Source: Brachypodius melanocephalos | Taxonomy: Eukaryota > Chordata > Aves > Passeriformes > Pycnonotidae | Assembly (NCBI GenBank): GCA_013398615.1 | Contig: VZSR01001854.1 | Coordinates: 8,569,053-8,633,052, forward strand | Direction: 5' to 3' | DNA length: 64,000 bases | Shown: piece by piece, positions 12,601 through 26,660 of the stretch | How the letters are laid out: every line of letters starts with the position of its first letter | Numbering within the stretch: position 1 is the stretch's first letter | Translations under genes and position numbers: made by a program | Notes under the pieces: model-generated | The model's input: the letters and a program-made list of their open reading frames with translations, nothing else | Told to the model about the DNA's origin: nothing | Database searches by the model: none

Positions 12601-15088
12601 TGCTTTTCTTGCAGAAATTCGCAAATAAAGGGAAAGGAGGTTGGCTTATTTCATTTTCTAGGCTCTGCTTCATTCACCAGTCTGGAAAGTACAATTAGGA
12701 TGTGAAATACATATGAGGTGGAAACACCTCACCCAGGTAGGGGTCTGCTGTGGATGTGTTTCCAGCCTCTTCCCCTGCAGTAGTACAGCTACAGCTCTGG
12801 CTGAAACTATGTGTTTGGCTGTGCACCAATCAATACACTCAAGAAAAACACCCCCACTGGTAACTTTTGCGAAACCATGTGGATACCTGCTACTGAGTTC
12901 AGTGTAACAGCCTCTCACACCCTTAGTTCATGTCCCTCTGTCTTCCATTAGTACCAGCTATGTTGAATTGTGTGGGAATGCACCAAACTATAGATTATTA
13001 AAATTTATACTAAATTATTGCACTATACAAATATTGCAACTAGAATCCTACCTCCAGGGCACTTGTTAGCAATAGCTTAGTTTCTGCTTAGGCAACTTAG
13101 GTTGTAGCTGTGACTGTACTGAGTCACACAGGCAGGCACAGCTATCTACTAAAGCATCTACACTACAGTATTTGCTTTTGAATAGGTCCCACTGTACCAC
13201 ACTGGTGAAGGAGCAAAGTCAGTAAGAAACGGCACTCACTAAGCCTGATGCCTGTCTGCACAGCAGGCTTCCTGGTCTTGTTGCATTTGCCTGGTAGTGA
13301 AGGATGTAGGCAGACAGACAGCCCGATGAAACTGGCTACCAGGGAGTCATCCTGCTGTGTTCTCTGCGTCTTCAATTACTCTTTAATTCAGGGAAAATTT
13401 TGTGCAAAGTCCTTCTGACTCTGAACAAGCATATGTATGTCCACTCCAGTTCTTACAAACATGAAAGAACATAAAAGATTATGTTACCATCTTGTCCACA
13501 GATGCCCTTCTGCTACCCAGCCTCCACAGAGAACAAATGCTTTCACTTAAGCAAGGAATAACACACAAGACATTTTTTGAATTTCAGACTATTGAAGTAC
13601 AGTTTTTGAGCATTTCATATACTTCAATGACTATTCTTGTAGCTAACTGTAAAAGAAAAAGGACAGATGCCCAAAAATAGTATGTAACTAGTCTGAGGTC
13701 GCACAAACCCTGGCTATAGTGTCTGGCAAGGGTAGGATCAAAGCTTAAATATTCTCAAAATTAAACATGTCTGCTGCACAGGGGTGAGCCTGAAAGCACA
13801 TTATCTGGTGCAGCTGAGTAACACCCTCCAGAGCATGTGTCCTTGAAAGACTGGCACATCAGTGCATGGCTTTCACAGCCTGTGCACACACCCTCCACCA
13901 CCTGCCTCCAAGGCAGCCACTACAAGGACGTGAGGGAGGAGGCAAGGCACATCACCCTTGCACCTGCTCTGGAGACAACCCTTTCAAAGGGCTCTACATA
14001 TATCCAACACACTGGACTTAAATATTATTTTCCCTCTTTCCCCAGGGGCAAAGGTGCTTTAGGAAAACCGCAAATTTTAGAAAACTTCGGAGGCATCATG
14101 TTCAACACTGGAAATGAAATTAAGAGATACAGAACAGAAGGTTCCCACATATAGCTGCAGGGGTGAAAATGGGAAGAGGGAAACAGAAAACAAAAGAATC
14201 AAGCATCTATACATTCCTTACAGGAATCATTTGGTAGTATAGCTTTTGGTTACTCCAGATGCCATTAGCCCTTCTGCAACGCTGTTCATAAAAAGCAGCA
14301 TACAAAAAGTACTTTGGCTGGATTTTGTATTTAGTTAAAACGGCTTAGATTGATCAGTAAAATGCATTTGCACAGAGTGCATGTGCCATCTGGGTAAAGT
14401 GTCTCTAAGTAAATGTAGATTAGAGCTTGTGGTCTGTTTTTAATTCAAGTGAATTGTCTATAAATTAATTTAAATACAGTAAATGGTGACCAGAGCATGC
14501 TAAGGACACTTGGTCTAGTGTGCGTTGAGCTTCAGAGAAGATGCTGCCAGTGATAGCAAATGCAGCTGAGTTGAATGCCAAGGGACAGCAGGGAAGTTTT
14601 GGTGGGATGTGACATAAACTTGGAGCCCTGAACATTTTCTAAAGTCAGTCAGGTGAGAGGACAGAGTTGGAAAAGGTTTAAAGGTATGCACATACAATAG
14701 ACAGTGAGAGTCACTGGCAGTTTTCAGTGAGATGTTTGCAGCAATCTGGACTCTCTGTTTGTGGGAAGCAGCATGAGAGGACCAGTGCAGGTTGTGGTAT
14801 GTATGGTACAGGAGGGGAATGTGGTGCATCCTGGTGGTGACCTACACTGGCTTCATTTTTGCCAGCATTCCAGTGCTAAAATCCACTGGGCACCAACCTC
14901 CTGCCAGCTTCAGCATAAAAATGTATGCTTAAATTATCTTTGAGGATTTGTGTATCAAATGGTATTACTATCATCATCTGTCAGTCCACCCAGAGAATTC
15001 TTCATCTCCAACTTGGGAAATACTGATTAATAGAGGGTGGGAGAAGGTGGAGGTCTGGGAAATCTGTAAAAGAATATATTTGTATATT

Positions 15089-15142
15089 AAAAAAAAAAAA
15101 AAAGCAAAAAAAAAAAAAAAAAAACAAAAACAACAAAAAACC
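15089..15142. repeat. A-rich tract
   Basis: Two long runs of A separated by GC, followed by CAAAAA units. It could be the tail of an old retrotransposed sequence, but nothing recognisable precedes it on the plus strand. Confidence 0.8.
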
Positions 15143-16019
15143 CCAATACTAGCATTCAGGTAAATAATTTTCTGAGATTCTTAAGGAGATGTTTATTTGT
15201 CTTTAAGAGGGCACAGACAGATAGAATTAGCCCCTGTAGATGTTTTAGTATTCAGACAGACAGATTACCTTTGTAGTCCTGTAAAAAAGAATGCAGGTAA
15301 AGGAGAAATTTACTATCGAATAAAAACTTTTTCTGGTGTTCAAATTTCTTTCCTCTTGTAAATACTGTTTTTGTAGCTCAAATCTAGGTTAAAAACAACC
15401 AAAAAAACGAAAAGGAAAGCAATCTCTATCACTCCAAATTATGTTAATTTACAAAATATATACAGGGAACATGCTTTACAACAAATCTCTGTGTCTTGTT
15501 ATAAGCAAGGAGGCATCAAAATCCATAGTAACAGCATTTATAAGAGAAAGATCAATATGGCATCTGGTATTTCAAAGGCAGAAAATGATTCTATTAAATT
15601 TCTACTGGTAGAAAATACACTAACAAAATATCTAAAACCCATGGTGGGTTTTAGCCTCTCACACTGTGCCACCAGATAAATCATAGGGAAACCATCACAA
15701 AATTCTTTGTAAAAGATGCACTAGGGCCTGCTCTACATGCTTCAGATTGAAACAACAATCTCTCCAAGAGCATATTGTAGCTTGAGACATCACTGACATC
15801 TTCCAGTGTGCATCTTATCAGAGCATCTCTGTTGTTACTGGGATGTGGAGGTAAAGCTTAAGATATGGGGATTTTTACCTTAGGTGCCACTGTTCTAATA
15901 TTCTCTGTGTGCATGTGTGTAACTAATTCAGTTGTGCTGCTGGAAAAACAATAAAAATAATAATAAAGAGTGAAATACTCTGATTTTGATTCTCATTTTA
16001 GATAGATAAAAGCAAAACC

Positions 16020-16345
16020 TAAGAATGTCTACAGGGGATTAGACCAAAGGGCTATCCACTCCAGCAGAGCATGCTGTTTTTACAGAATTGACATTAAGAG
16101 ATCTCTAAGCCTAAGTGGATGGTTATGGAATCATAAGAACAGGACAGCCATATGTGAAACTTGCTAATAATCTCTCTGCCTTTAATGATTTTTGCTCAGG
16201 ACCTTATTTCTTTGAGTGCGTGCTTCAAGCATTTTGAAATGTTCAGTGGATTTATTTTCATGAGCTTCAGTCATCCTTTGTAAAGTTTTAGAATCTACCA
16301 AGTCCTTTGGCAAAGACCTTCATAAATGATCTACCTGTCATGGGA
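16020..16345 (-). mobile_element. Possible ancient CR1-like LINE 3' fragment (antisense)
   Basis: Several words in order resemble the antisense of an old amniote CR1 3' region: a block reading GATTAGACCAAAGGGCTATC at 16039-16058, a GGAATCATAAGAACAGGACA block near 16128, and AGTCCTTTGGCAAAG near 16300, comparable to the 'CCTCTGGCAAGGAGTT' part of that family. The spacing is plausible but divergence is high and no tail repeat is visible. This rests on remembered family consensus and was not aligned. Confidence 0.4.
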
Positions 16346-17350
16346 AGAAGGGAATGAGACAGCCCTAGCCAGTGGGAAGTTACAGTGTCAGCCCACTGGC
16401 TGTCAGTGTTGTCATGTATTCTGCTGGGGACTCAAAATGGATCTACAGAGCAAAATATTTTTGAAGTGTGATGATGAAGTAGATGATGATGGATATTTGC
16501 AGAGGTCAGTCCCTCAGCATGAGAGACACCAGAGGAGAAAGCATCAAAGAAGCTGCTTAGGTGGCATGTAGGAAGGACCAACATAATGGGTTTCCTGGAG
16601 GGAGGTGGTATTCAGGGCAGCCTCAGGCTTTCCCAGAATGGGGGGGTTCTGGGAATATGTAACTGAAGAAGAGCTCATAAGAGCAATATAGAGTCAGAGT
16701 CCATTTAAAATGCAAGACAAGACACATACCACTAGGCCAGGAAGAAGTCAAGAAAAGTTGTGTCTTTGTTTCTTAACCTTTATATGATTGATCAATCATA
16801 CAGTTCCTTCATTCTTCATCTGGAATGACTGCATTCTGAGAGGGGGCTAGACTAAAGCACCTGCTCCCCTTTTTCCCTTGGAACCTGTGTGAAGACTCAT
16901 TTTGCTGCAATCAACTGACCCTTTTTACAGTCAAATACAAATACAACTATTCATGAGACCTGTAAACAGTTTCAGCTTGGAGTAACACCCAGTGCTGAAG
17001 ACGGTGACATTGAACTGAGCTAGAAATTGAATTTTTAGATGTATTTGAGACAAAAGCATAGCAACTGGTACAGGGCCTTAGGAATTTGTACATTGGGAGT
17101 AATTAATACCAGTCATTAACCTGGGAGCTACAAGGGCTGGTGGTGTATGAAGGCCTCCAGTAGTTGCTAATAAATCCAGGCTTTTATAAAAGGAACAGAG
17201 CAGTTATGGATAAAAGCAGTAGGATGGATGTGACAACCAGCAATTTTAACTTATCACCCTGTAGTTTTATTTTTGAAAGCTTTTACTTCCCACTGATTGC
17301 AGGCTTCCAATTTTGTGTTGTCATGTAATAAATTACAAAAATTATCTTCT

Positions 17351-17365
17351 TTTTTTTTTTTTTTT
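17351..17365. repeat. Poly(T) tract
   Basis: A homopolymer run of T, extended on its left by TCTTCT. Read on the minus strand it is a poly(A) stretch, with no recognisable retroelement body upstream of it. Confidence 0.8.
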
Positions 17366-18393
17366 GTGCATAGTTCTTCATAGACAAAGTATAGAAAAAG
17401 CTTCTTTTTAAAAAAAAATTAGATAAGTATTGCTGCCATGGTGATTATAAGAAATCAGGACCAAAAAGTAGCCTAGAAATCTAGATACAAATTCAAAATT
17501 CTCAGAAGCTAGGGTATTTTCATTTAGTCTTTTCTAACAGTAGGATTTTGCTGTGTGTCTGAGGGAGATGGGGATCATTTTGAAAAGCAGATCTTTAACC
17601 ATTTTCCTGAAAGCAGAGGACTGTCTAACTCAATGATATCTCTGAAGGAGATCTGAAGGATATCATAACAAGGAAATGAACATCCTCCTCTCATCAGGGG
17701 TGTGAAGGAGAAGGCATCATCATCCCCGAGGTGGCTGTAAGGGTGGCACCACTGTGCTGATCATTTAAAAGCTGTCCCATTTGATCAGGAACTGCCCTAT
17801 TTAGCACTAGGGTAGTCCTGACTCTAACATTTATTAATATTCACTGCCACATTTACTGCTCAAAGAATTCATAATCTTAATAAGTATTCAGGACCAAAAG
17901 GTGTACTTGTCTTCTTTGCTGACAGTGCATATGCCTTGATCATAACCATCACAAAATGTCAGTAATGGACACAAAGAGAAATTGTGGAACTAGTAAATAT
18001 GTTTTCAATATTTAAGTAATTATCTCCTATGCATTACCCACAAGAAGAGGACAAAGGTGGTGTGGGTTAATTAGAAACCTAAAAACACAAAGACATTAAA
18101 AAAACCCTTTACTCAAACTTGCAACTTTTCTAGAGCAGATGTAAAAGCAGAAACGGGCTGTAAGCACCTGACTAAAAGGTAAAGTCTTTGCAACAGAAAG
18201 GGATACAAAATCAAAGATGCAAAGATTTTGCCATTAATGTCCCACTATGGCTGGCTTGAGAAGGGAGTCCAGGGACTGACAGCTCAACAGAGCTTTTCCA
18301 GGGACATAGAGCTGGTCAATTCAAACTGCCCTGTTCCCTATCATGTGCGGCATTTGAAATAGGTCACATTTTACAGTCAGTGACATTAAACTA

Positions 18394-18421
18394 TTATAGC
18401 ACAGTGATCCATGTGCTATAA
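18394..18421. repeat. Perfect short inverted repeat (10 bp arms, 8 bp spacer)
   Basis: TTATAGCACA and its exact reverse complement TGTGCTATAA flank an 8-bp spacer. The arms are too short for a microRNA precursor. It could be a dyad protein-binding site or simply chance. The neighbourhood (18360-18520) is AT-rich and contains TTAATTAA-type words. Confidence 0.6.
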
Positions 18422-21400
18422 GTGATAATATATTACTCAGAATATTTTAATCACCTCAAGTTCCGGGACCTCAAAGCACATATTAATTAATGCTTATTTT
18501 AATTAGCTCTGCTTCAGAGAGAGGAAGAAGACAAAACTCTGCAGCCTTATTAGCACTACACTCCAGATCTGTAATTAAATCCAGAACACACAACATAATA
18601 AGCATAAGGACTTAAAGCAGTGGACCACACAGCAGTCACCACCACATCAGCCTCCCACTGTTATAACTTTTTTTCCTTAACATCATACTTCTTTCTTCCA
18701 GTTTCCACAAGGGAAAAGGCAAAAGAGTTCTGCTCCTCATGGGCCCAACTCAGCTGTGTTCTTGCAAGAACAACATCATCTTTTGTGGAATTATTCTATA
18801 TTTCATTGTACTCAGAAGAATAAACAATTATTATGAGGAAAAATCTTTTTGGCTACCAGCCACTGTGTATCTCCAGGCACAGAAACCACTGTTTTGCCGC
18901 CTTCAAGCATTTTGCCACTTTTACTGTCCAAGGATTGCTGAAGATGCTTTCTTTTAAATTTCACAGCTGCTGGATTCTGAAAGGAAAAAAATGAGTTCTT
19001 CCTATTTTCTGTATCTTCACGATAAATTAACTGTGGGCTGAATGGGCAGGTCAGTGTGCAAAGGTCATCCAGCCAGGCAGTGGAAAAGCATCAATACAAC
19101 ACCCAGTAGTACCAATCTCTACCATCCCACTCTTGCCAAATGATCAAGCTAGGAAACTCCAATCACTGCTATTCGAGCATCTTCTTATGTGCATTAAAGA
19201 CAAACAAAACTCCAATAAACTGACATTCTAAGTCTCTGAAAGTCATTAATGGTTTTCCTGTTGACTCCCAAGTTTTTTAGGATAACATCTTCAGAGCCTA
19301 ATTACAATACTGGGAAAAAAATTTCTAGTTCTGCATTGGTACTGTCATATCACATTAGTTTTCAACCTTGTATTGGTTGCAGCTCCTTAAAATCTACCCA
19401 ATAGAAACTCTTTGATTTTCTTAGCAAAGTTCTACAGACACCCTAAGAATGGTTCTCACACTCTCAGATAGGTATGGGTATGTTTTGGAAACATCTGCTA
19501 AAAGGAAGGAAATTACATTCATGTAAAAAAAATCCCAAAACCTTACCAGTAACTAAATACAGGGAAGTCTTATTTTCTCTTTCTTATTTCATAGTAATTC
19601 AGGTGTTTTGGGGGTTTTTTTTGTTTGGTTGGGGTTTTTTTTTGCTTTAAATTGCAATAAAACCCACTCAATTTCACTCCTCCTGCTCCATTCCATGGAA
19701 TTTCTCCAAATAAATAATCAAGTTGAATAGTTATGCTTGCAAAGATTGTTATTACTTTATCAATGCCTGAGCCAACAAAGGAATTTTTCATGCACCTGCA
19801 CAAAAGAGAAGGAACTGAACAGCTCTCAAGAGATGTGCTATATTTCAATATGTCCTGGTGACATGCAAAAGTATATCTACAATTCTGAAAGGAGTAGAGA
19901 TGGAAGAATGGGTGGAAAGGGAAATTTTGTACACTCATGCTTTTTTGTAATGAATTCACCAATATTAGAGCAAATAATGCTACCTTGCTCCAGAAACAAT
20001 TCTTGGCCAATAAATTTTGCATTCAATTCTAAAATGTCATTTCAATAATTTTTGAAATGCAAACCAATGTTAATGTTTCAGTATCTTTTACACTTAAATG
20101 TAATATTTCACTTTATTATTTCCTCATTTGCATTTGCTCTTATTTTTATTTACTGTAATCTAATTTATTTTGCAATTTTAACCAATTTTGGGATATATTT
20201 AAAGTGTTTTATGAATTCTGATAGTTCTGTCAACAGAACATGACAACATATTTAGTGGACTGTAGCAAGTTTCCATCTATTCCTCAGCATCAAACTGTAG
20301 AGACATTAATGTATGCCCAAACTAGACCAAAGCAGCAAGTGAGTTTAGACTGGATTAACCTTCCCCAAAGTTTTAGAGGAGCTCATTAATGTTGCTCTGC
20401 ACAGCATCTATAGTCTTACAATGAAGACTTTATGCGACATTGCTTTGATACTTTCTTGCCAAGCACCCAACACATCAAAAGTAATTGACTTTTTGTGCCC
20501 TGTTATTCTTACAGTTATCATTCTTTTTTCATCACAATTCTTAACTTTGACTCCTCCCATAAATTTTCCCAACATCTTCCTTATATTTTGTGGGTCTATT
20601 AGAAGGACCAAGCAGAAAGAGGGAAAACAAAAGGCCAGAGTGTCACTACCCTTATTCATACCTACGAATAATGCTTTACTCCATAAATAAGGCACTGAAC
20701 TCATAGCATATGGTACAGGTGTTAGTTTGCCAGAGTTTAGCCTCATATGGATATAAATAATACATTCATGAATACTTGGAGATTGGGAGAAGACTTGCTT
20801 TTCATTTGAAGTTGAAAATAACAAAAGTCAACCAAAACTGTTTACAGTGAAAAAATACGCATTAGTTATAGTTACATTAGTGCTTCAGTTGCTGAACTCC
20901 AGCCTCAGGATTTAGCTTGAGACAAAATCTCATCTCAGAATGCCTTGAATTTGGACAGATGCAAAACTTAACAGGTTCGTGGAGACATCTTTAAATAGAG
21001 CATAACAGAGTGTTCTGCTTACTGGGGGCAAATGTTACAGACAAATTTCATTGAAAAACAACTTCATTTTTTTCCCAGCTTCTGCTTTCTCCTTAATGCA
21101 CATCCATGTATAAATTGTGAAAGCCTAACAAAGATTTTAAAGAGAAAATCAAAGACAAAACAAAACAAACCAAATAGGTTCAATTCCCTCTGCAGAGCAT
21201 TTGCAGAAAGATATCAGACTAGATACTTTTAAGCTGGAGAAGAGCAGGTGAATGGACACAAAGACTGACTTTCCACAGAAAGCTGACAGGTTTTTTTTGA
21301 AATATAGAAAAAAAAGTAATTCTTTTCCCTCTTTGCCCCCAGCTTTTTTTTCTTTAATCTTCAAAGAACTACATTTTTTTAACCATGAACACAAGTGCAT

Positions 21401-22077
21401 TGGTGTAACTTAACTTCAATAAATTAAGCAACAGCTGCTCCTTTTAGAATTCCAGTTGTAAAAATTGATTAATTAACTATTAAACATTTCATCATTAAAT
21501 ATACTTCCTGAATGTGTGTCTGCTTGAATGTAAAATGCTGGACACACTTTTTTAACTTTCTACATCCAGGTGGTAGAGCCAGAAATGGAAAGCAAATGGA
21601 ACATGGCAGATGGGTATTCTGCTGCTGTAAAGAAGTCTTTGGAGCTGTAAAAGGTAATGCAGTCCAGATTCTGTAAACTAGAATTCAGGAAAGATGACTA
21701 ATAGGAATAGTCATGAAATCAGCAATATAAAGAAAACTATAACTTCCTACAATAAAACGAGAAAGACATTCGAAGATGGAGACAAACTGGCAGGTTGGCT
21801 TTGCAACACCTTGTGGTAATCAGTAGTAATCAAGATTACAAAGAAGAGATTCAGCCTGAAAGCTGGCCTGCTTCTTTCAAATATAGCAGTTGATCTAATA
21901 AAAGATAATATCTCCTCTAAAACCTTGTCTCTCTTTGATTTTTAATCAATTCTGATTAGAAAAAAATAGTGCCATTTCATTTTTCATTGGAGATTTTAAA
22001 GAGCTGTACAAAGAGTTTTACAGGAATCACTTGGATTCTTGACGCATGAAGTATGATGCACTATGTCCTCATGGACT

Positions 22078-22503
22078 CATCCTGTCCTTGGTGCTTTGAC
22101 ACTCCACATCCTGACTTAGACACTGATGTGCCATTAGATGGGGCCAGTCAGGTGCCTCAGCATGGAACATCTGGAAGGCTGATCTGATGAAGCTGGTTCA
22201 GTGATGCTGCTGGAGATGGAGGCACCCTTTTTTTATCCCCCCACTCCCCAACACAGGTGCAATCCTGAGCTGGGACTTCCACAATTCATCTTTCTGTACC
22301 ATCTCCTGGAGACAAGTACTTAAGCCATCCCTTACTTGCAAAATACAGACAACATCCTCTCCAAATATCATGGAGCTCTCACTTGGAATATCAAATTCCA
22401 GCTTCAAATGCTTGAAATATCTGAAAATGTTTGGCCCCTTCTCCTCTATCTCTTGGCACAGTTCATTCATTCTCCTCCTGTCATCCCCCAATCCAATGAA
22501 CAT
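22078..22503 (-). pseudogene. Possible decayed reading frame of unknown origin
   Basis: On the minus strand a 101-codon frame with a charged, protein-like composition ends in a TGA at 22198. The same frame then stays open for about 39 more codons, with another stop shortly after. Extended openness in one frame across a single stop suggests a decayed coding segment, perhaps from a retroelement or retrocopy. I do not recognise the protein: no signal peptide, membrane segment or catalytic motif is visible, there is an in-frame stop just before the first ATG, and no splice sites frame it. It may be chance. Confidence 0.22.
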
Positions 22504-25500
22504 TTAATCACTTCACAGAAATTGGAACAGTTTGAAACAAGCGAAGGACAATCTTGACTCCCTGTCCCATCACTCTTTCTCAAAGCTTACTCTGAGCCTG
22601 TTGTTTAAGGTCCTTCCCCAGACAGGCAGAGAATGCAAATTCATATCTACTTAGGCAGAAGTGGGATTTGAAGTGGGAAGAAGTAGGACCTCCCAATTGC
22701 TGGCGGAATGCCACTAGACCAGAACTGAGTGAGTCAGCGCCATAACATTGAATCCTGCATCCATTTCTAAGTTTGAAATCTTGACAAGTCTGAGGTACAA
22801 GACATGCTGAAATGCTCAGCAGTCTCCAGGCTGGAGACACACTGGGCATGTTGAGCAGCAGGATATAAGGCACATCATAAACATCTTAACATTAGATGTT
22901 TAGACTATACCTGATATCCAGAGACAAATGGTTCTGCTCATATGGGATTTCAAGACCTCTGTATTTTCTTATCTTGGAAATAAATACCTTCACAGTTTAG
23001 GAATCCCCAAGCACCACCACCTTCCAAATCTACAACACAGAGCAGCAGACTATGAACAGAAAAGACATTTATGGTACAATAATTTCAGCTTTTTTAAATT
23101 AATAGCTGACCTGCTCAATAAGAGCCTGGATATTGTAGAAAGAGAGAGACCTGATGATGGCATGAAGGTGTGCTAGGATCAAGAAAATGCAGACAAAGCT
23201 CTGCATACCTGGGGTCAAACTTTCCAAGCAGTCTCAGTTAAGTGCTGTTTATTTCATATGGCAGTTTCACATGTGCACATTACCTGTGCAGCTGAGCACA
23301 GCTGGGCATGACTTCATTTGAATCCATTCCCAGGATGGAATGGATTTTGCACAAATCTCTCTATGTGAGTAATCTTGCATTCATACAAAAAGAGGCTTTT
23401 AATATCCTTTGCCAGAGAGCTACCAAAATTTCGTGGGTGTGTGATACAGACACATTTCATGACCCTTTAACTAATTATTGTGCCATTATTACTCTTGGTG
23501 CTTTCTACATATGCTGGCCTCAGACTAAACTTACATACCTCTCTCCACATGATTTCAGACTGAGTATGACTATCCTCTCATATTCACTTTCATTTAACTC
23601 TGATCTGTCCCTTTTTTTGAAATTCTGAGCTGGTTTTCATAGAAATCTTATCTGAAATCAAAGCTCAGTTTCTCTGTAATGCTTTGAGATAAGGCCTTAT
23701 CTCATGCCATTATTATAAAAGGAAAGATCTTCCATTCAGGTATATTTTTGACCTCTGCTCTTCTCTATTTGGAACAAAACCTACAGCATCATGGCCAAGA
23801 ATAGAAGCGGCATCATTCAGTTCCCAATTCTATATTTTAACTGCTAGATGATGCTTCCTGTGAGTACATAAAATTTCATTTAAATGCAAAATCTCATTAT
23901 GTTTGCTTACATTAACGATGTGTTAATATTATTTTTTATATCCTGCCTTTCTTTGACCTCCCTAGTCCTCCAGGGTCTAGGAGGTTTTCAAGGTCCATTA
24001 CAACAGTGGAAGAAGGTTTATGTGACTACTTGTCACTCAGCCTGTATGTTAAAGGTTCCCATAAAACAGCTGGGGACATTTATTACATCACAGTCAGCGC
24101 TGTTTGAACAAAACCACTCCATGACTCTGTGCGAACAAAATTTCTGACAACGCAGATATTTTAGGAAACAAGCAGAAATATTTTGAGGATATTACCACCA
24201 GCCAGGCATTTGTATTATCCAAGAGTTCATCACTTTCAATATGTGATGAAATGTCCAAAAGTACTTTTTTTGCAACCACATGTACAGAATGGGATGCATT
24301 CCACTTAAACAAGAGGACACTATATTTCTATAAAATAGTGTTAAGACAACATCAATTCCAGCCCCTCAGAATTACAGTAAAAGAAAAACAACATGTGGTT
24401 CTGTAGATAAAGTTACCAGGTAAGTGGATGAAGAGTTATTGTTAGTATATAGTGCTCTGTCAAGAAATTACAGCTAAGAAAAAATTAAGAAATAAGTAGA
24501 ATTTAATAAAAGGCTCAATAAAAGTGGCTATATTGCACATCAATCTATTGCAAAAGCTTTTAATAGTAAAACTATGACTTATTTGTGACTCTGGCTTACT
24601 GTGTAGGTTGTGAAGTTGTTTTCTGAGTGCAGAAGGAAGGTAGAAGAAACATTCTATGTTCTACAAAAGCTTGGGATCTATTTAAAAGTTTCATCAACCA
24701 GAAACGGAGTATCTGAGGAAGAGCAACTGTAACGAGTCTCAGTTTCTTCTGAAAAACCAAGGCATCACAGACAATGTATTTTTCCAACAGTATAATCATA
24801 TATTCATGTTCTTTTGATCAGCAGTAACATTAGCCAGCTAAGCGCCAAATTTGAACAGCACTTTAGCACCCAGCTTTTCATTGAGTTGGCAAACAGTCAC
24901 AGTGAATGAAGTACTCACTGCACTGAGAGATGGTCAAAATTGGAATTTCTCTTCTGCAGGAAATTCTGACCCTTCAAAATTTGATGATGCTCTAAATCAA
25001 AAAGAATGTCACTACTTCAGAATTTCACATTAAAAGAATTGCTTGAAGAAAAGAGATTCAGGAATCTAAAACAAAAGCATTTTGGTAATGACAAAACTAT
25101 TTATTTTGATATGATTAATGGTTTTAGTTTGATACGATAAAAAGCTTTGCATCAATTATATCTAAATGCTGTCTAAACATTTGACGTCATCACAGTAATG
25201 TGGTTAACATTAAGATATAATGTAAAAGGACAAAAATAAAGTACTGGAAATACTAAACCAGGAGATTTTTATGGAACTGAAATAATTATTTCTGACAGTT
25301 CTCCGTGAATATCTCCACTGTATCTGTTATAAAATTGTAAAATATGACTACCCTTCATTCAGTGGTAATAAACAGAATAATCCTCCATTTTCCTGCCCCA
25401 AAACAACTCAATTGAAAAATGTGATTAGGTTTGGCCTTTCTGAAGTGAGTGGGAGTTCTGGCATTGACATCAACTAAGTCAAAACTTTTTTCACTGATTT

Positions 25501-26167
25501 GAGAAGGACTACTTGTGTATTTGAAAACATGCAAACATAAATCCTGTATTGATCTGGAACCTTAACAACAAAACTTCAAAGGAAACGATCCCATCTAAAT
25601 CCCAGCTGAGAGCATAGACCAAGACTCTAAAACATAGTGCACAGACTCTTAAAAAAGCAAAGGCATTGTCTAGCTGGATTCTGAGACCATTTTTCATTAA
25701 TTTACATCATCTGGAACAACAGCAAAAATAGATTATTTCAAAATCAGTATGACCAGTCCACCAATTTTAAAGCATCTTCAACCACAGGAAAAGAGTGACA
25801 CTATTTTTATCATACACTTAGGAAAAAAATCATTACTGTTACTGCATTATTAAAATCTGCATACGTATAAATAAGATAGTGATTTCTGACATGAAGAAGA
25901 TACTGTTCTCAACACCCAATATGATAAAACTAAACCACGTGGTAAGTGACTAAAAAGAGAATTCACCAAATGTGGGAAATATGCCTCAGGCACCATCTAT
26001 TATGTGCACATCTGCCCACAGAGCATATTGCTATCATCTAGCGTTATCAAAAGGCTCAGGAAACAAGCACAAACACTCTCAATAAATCATGGTGCTAAAT
26101 ATATGTTCCTTTGTCAGTAAGACATTGTCTTCCATCTTGGTTATGCCTGAGAGAAAATGTTTCTTTT

Positions 26168-26222
26168 TTCGTTTGGTTGGTGGTTTTGTTTGTTTGTTTG
26201 GTTTGGTTTGGGGGTTTTTTGT
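26168..26222. repeat. T/G-rich low-complexity tract
   Basis: A mixture of TTTG and GGTTT units ending in a GGGGGTTTTTT run. Similar T/G or A/C low-complexity tracts recur at 19608-19640, 32151-32213, 43229-43271 and 48283-48342. Confidence 0.75.
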
Positions 26223-26660
26223 GAGTTCAGATTTAAAAAAAGAGCTGATTCTTTTCTTCCCTTCCGCCTAACCCCTTGAGCTTGTGCTTTAATGCAGACT
26301 TGAAAAGCCTTGTGGGGCCCTTTTGTCATGGTACAGGCAGGGCCTCATTGCCAAGCCCATCTACATTGCCTGCCACTTTTCTGATGGTACCTGGGAGACA
26401 AATTTCTTTGGATATCTACTGGCCTGGGTATAAACATGAAGCCATAGATCCTTACATCATTTTTGGCCAGTATAGTCTAAAGAACATCCTCACTGCTGCA
26501 GCTGATGAAATACTAACAACCATCTTCATCTACTTCCAAAATCAGCTGGTGCAAAGTAAAAGGTGTCTTAATTTCCAACAACAGAGAAGCATATTTAGGA
26601 GAAAGTAGAAAACAATATTTCAAGCACAAAGCATGAAACAAAATTATTGTGAAATGGCAT

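Larger units (their letters stand above)
5475..16019. other. Gene-free intergenic DNA 5' of mir-187
   Basis: It lies upstream of mir-187 on the minus strand, so the pri-miRNA promoter may be in it, but there is no CpG island to mark one. It contains the AGATAT array and an A-rich tract (listed separately). Otherwise it is unique AT-rich DNA without splice-flanked coding sequence. Confidence 0.5.

Noticed and set aside
20408..20824. 138-codon minus-strand frame
   Set aside because: No motif or splice context; an 89-codon frame overlaps on the other strand, so openness here is not specific.
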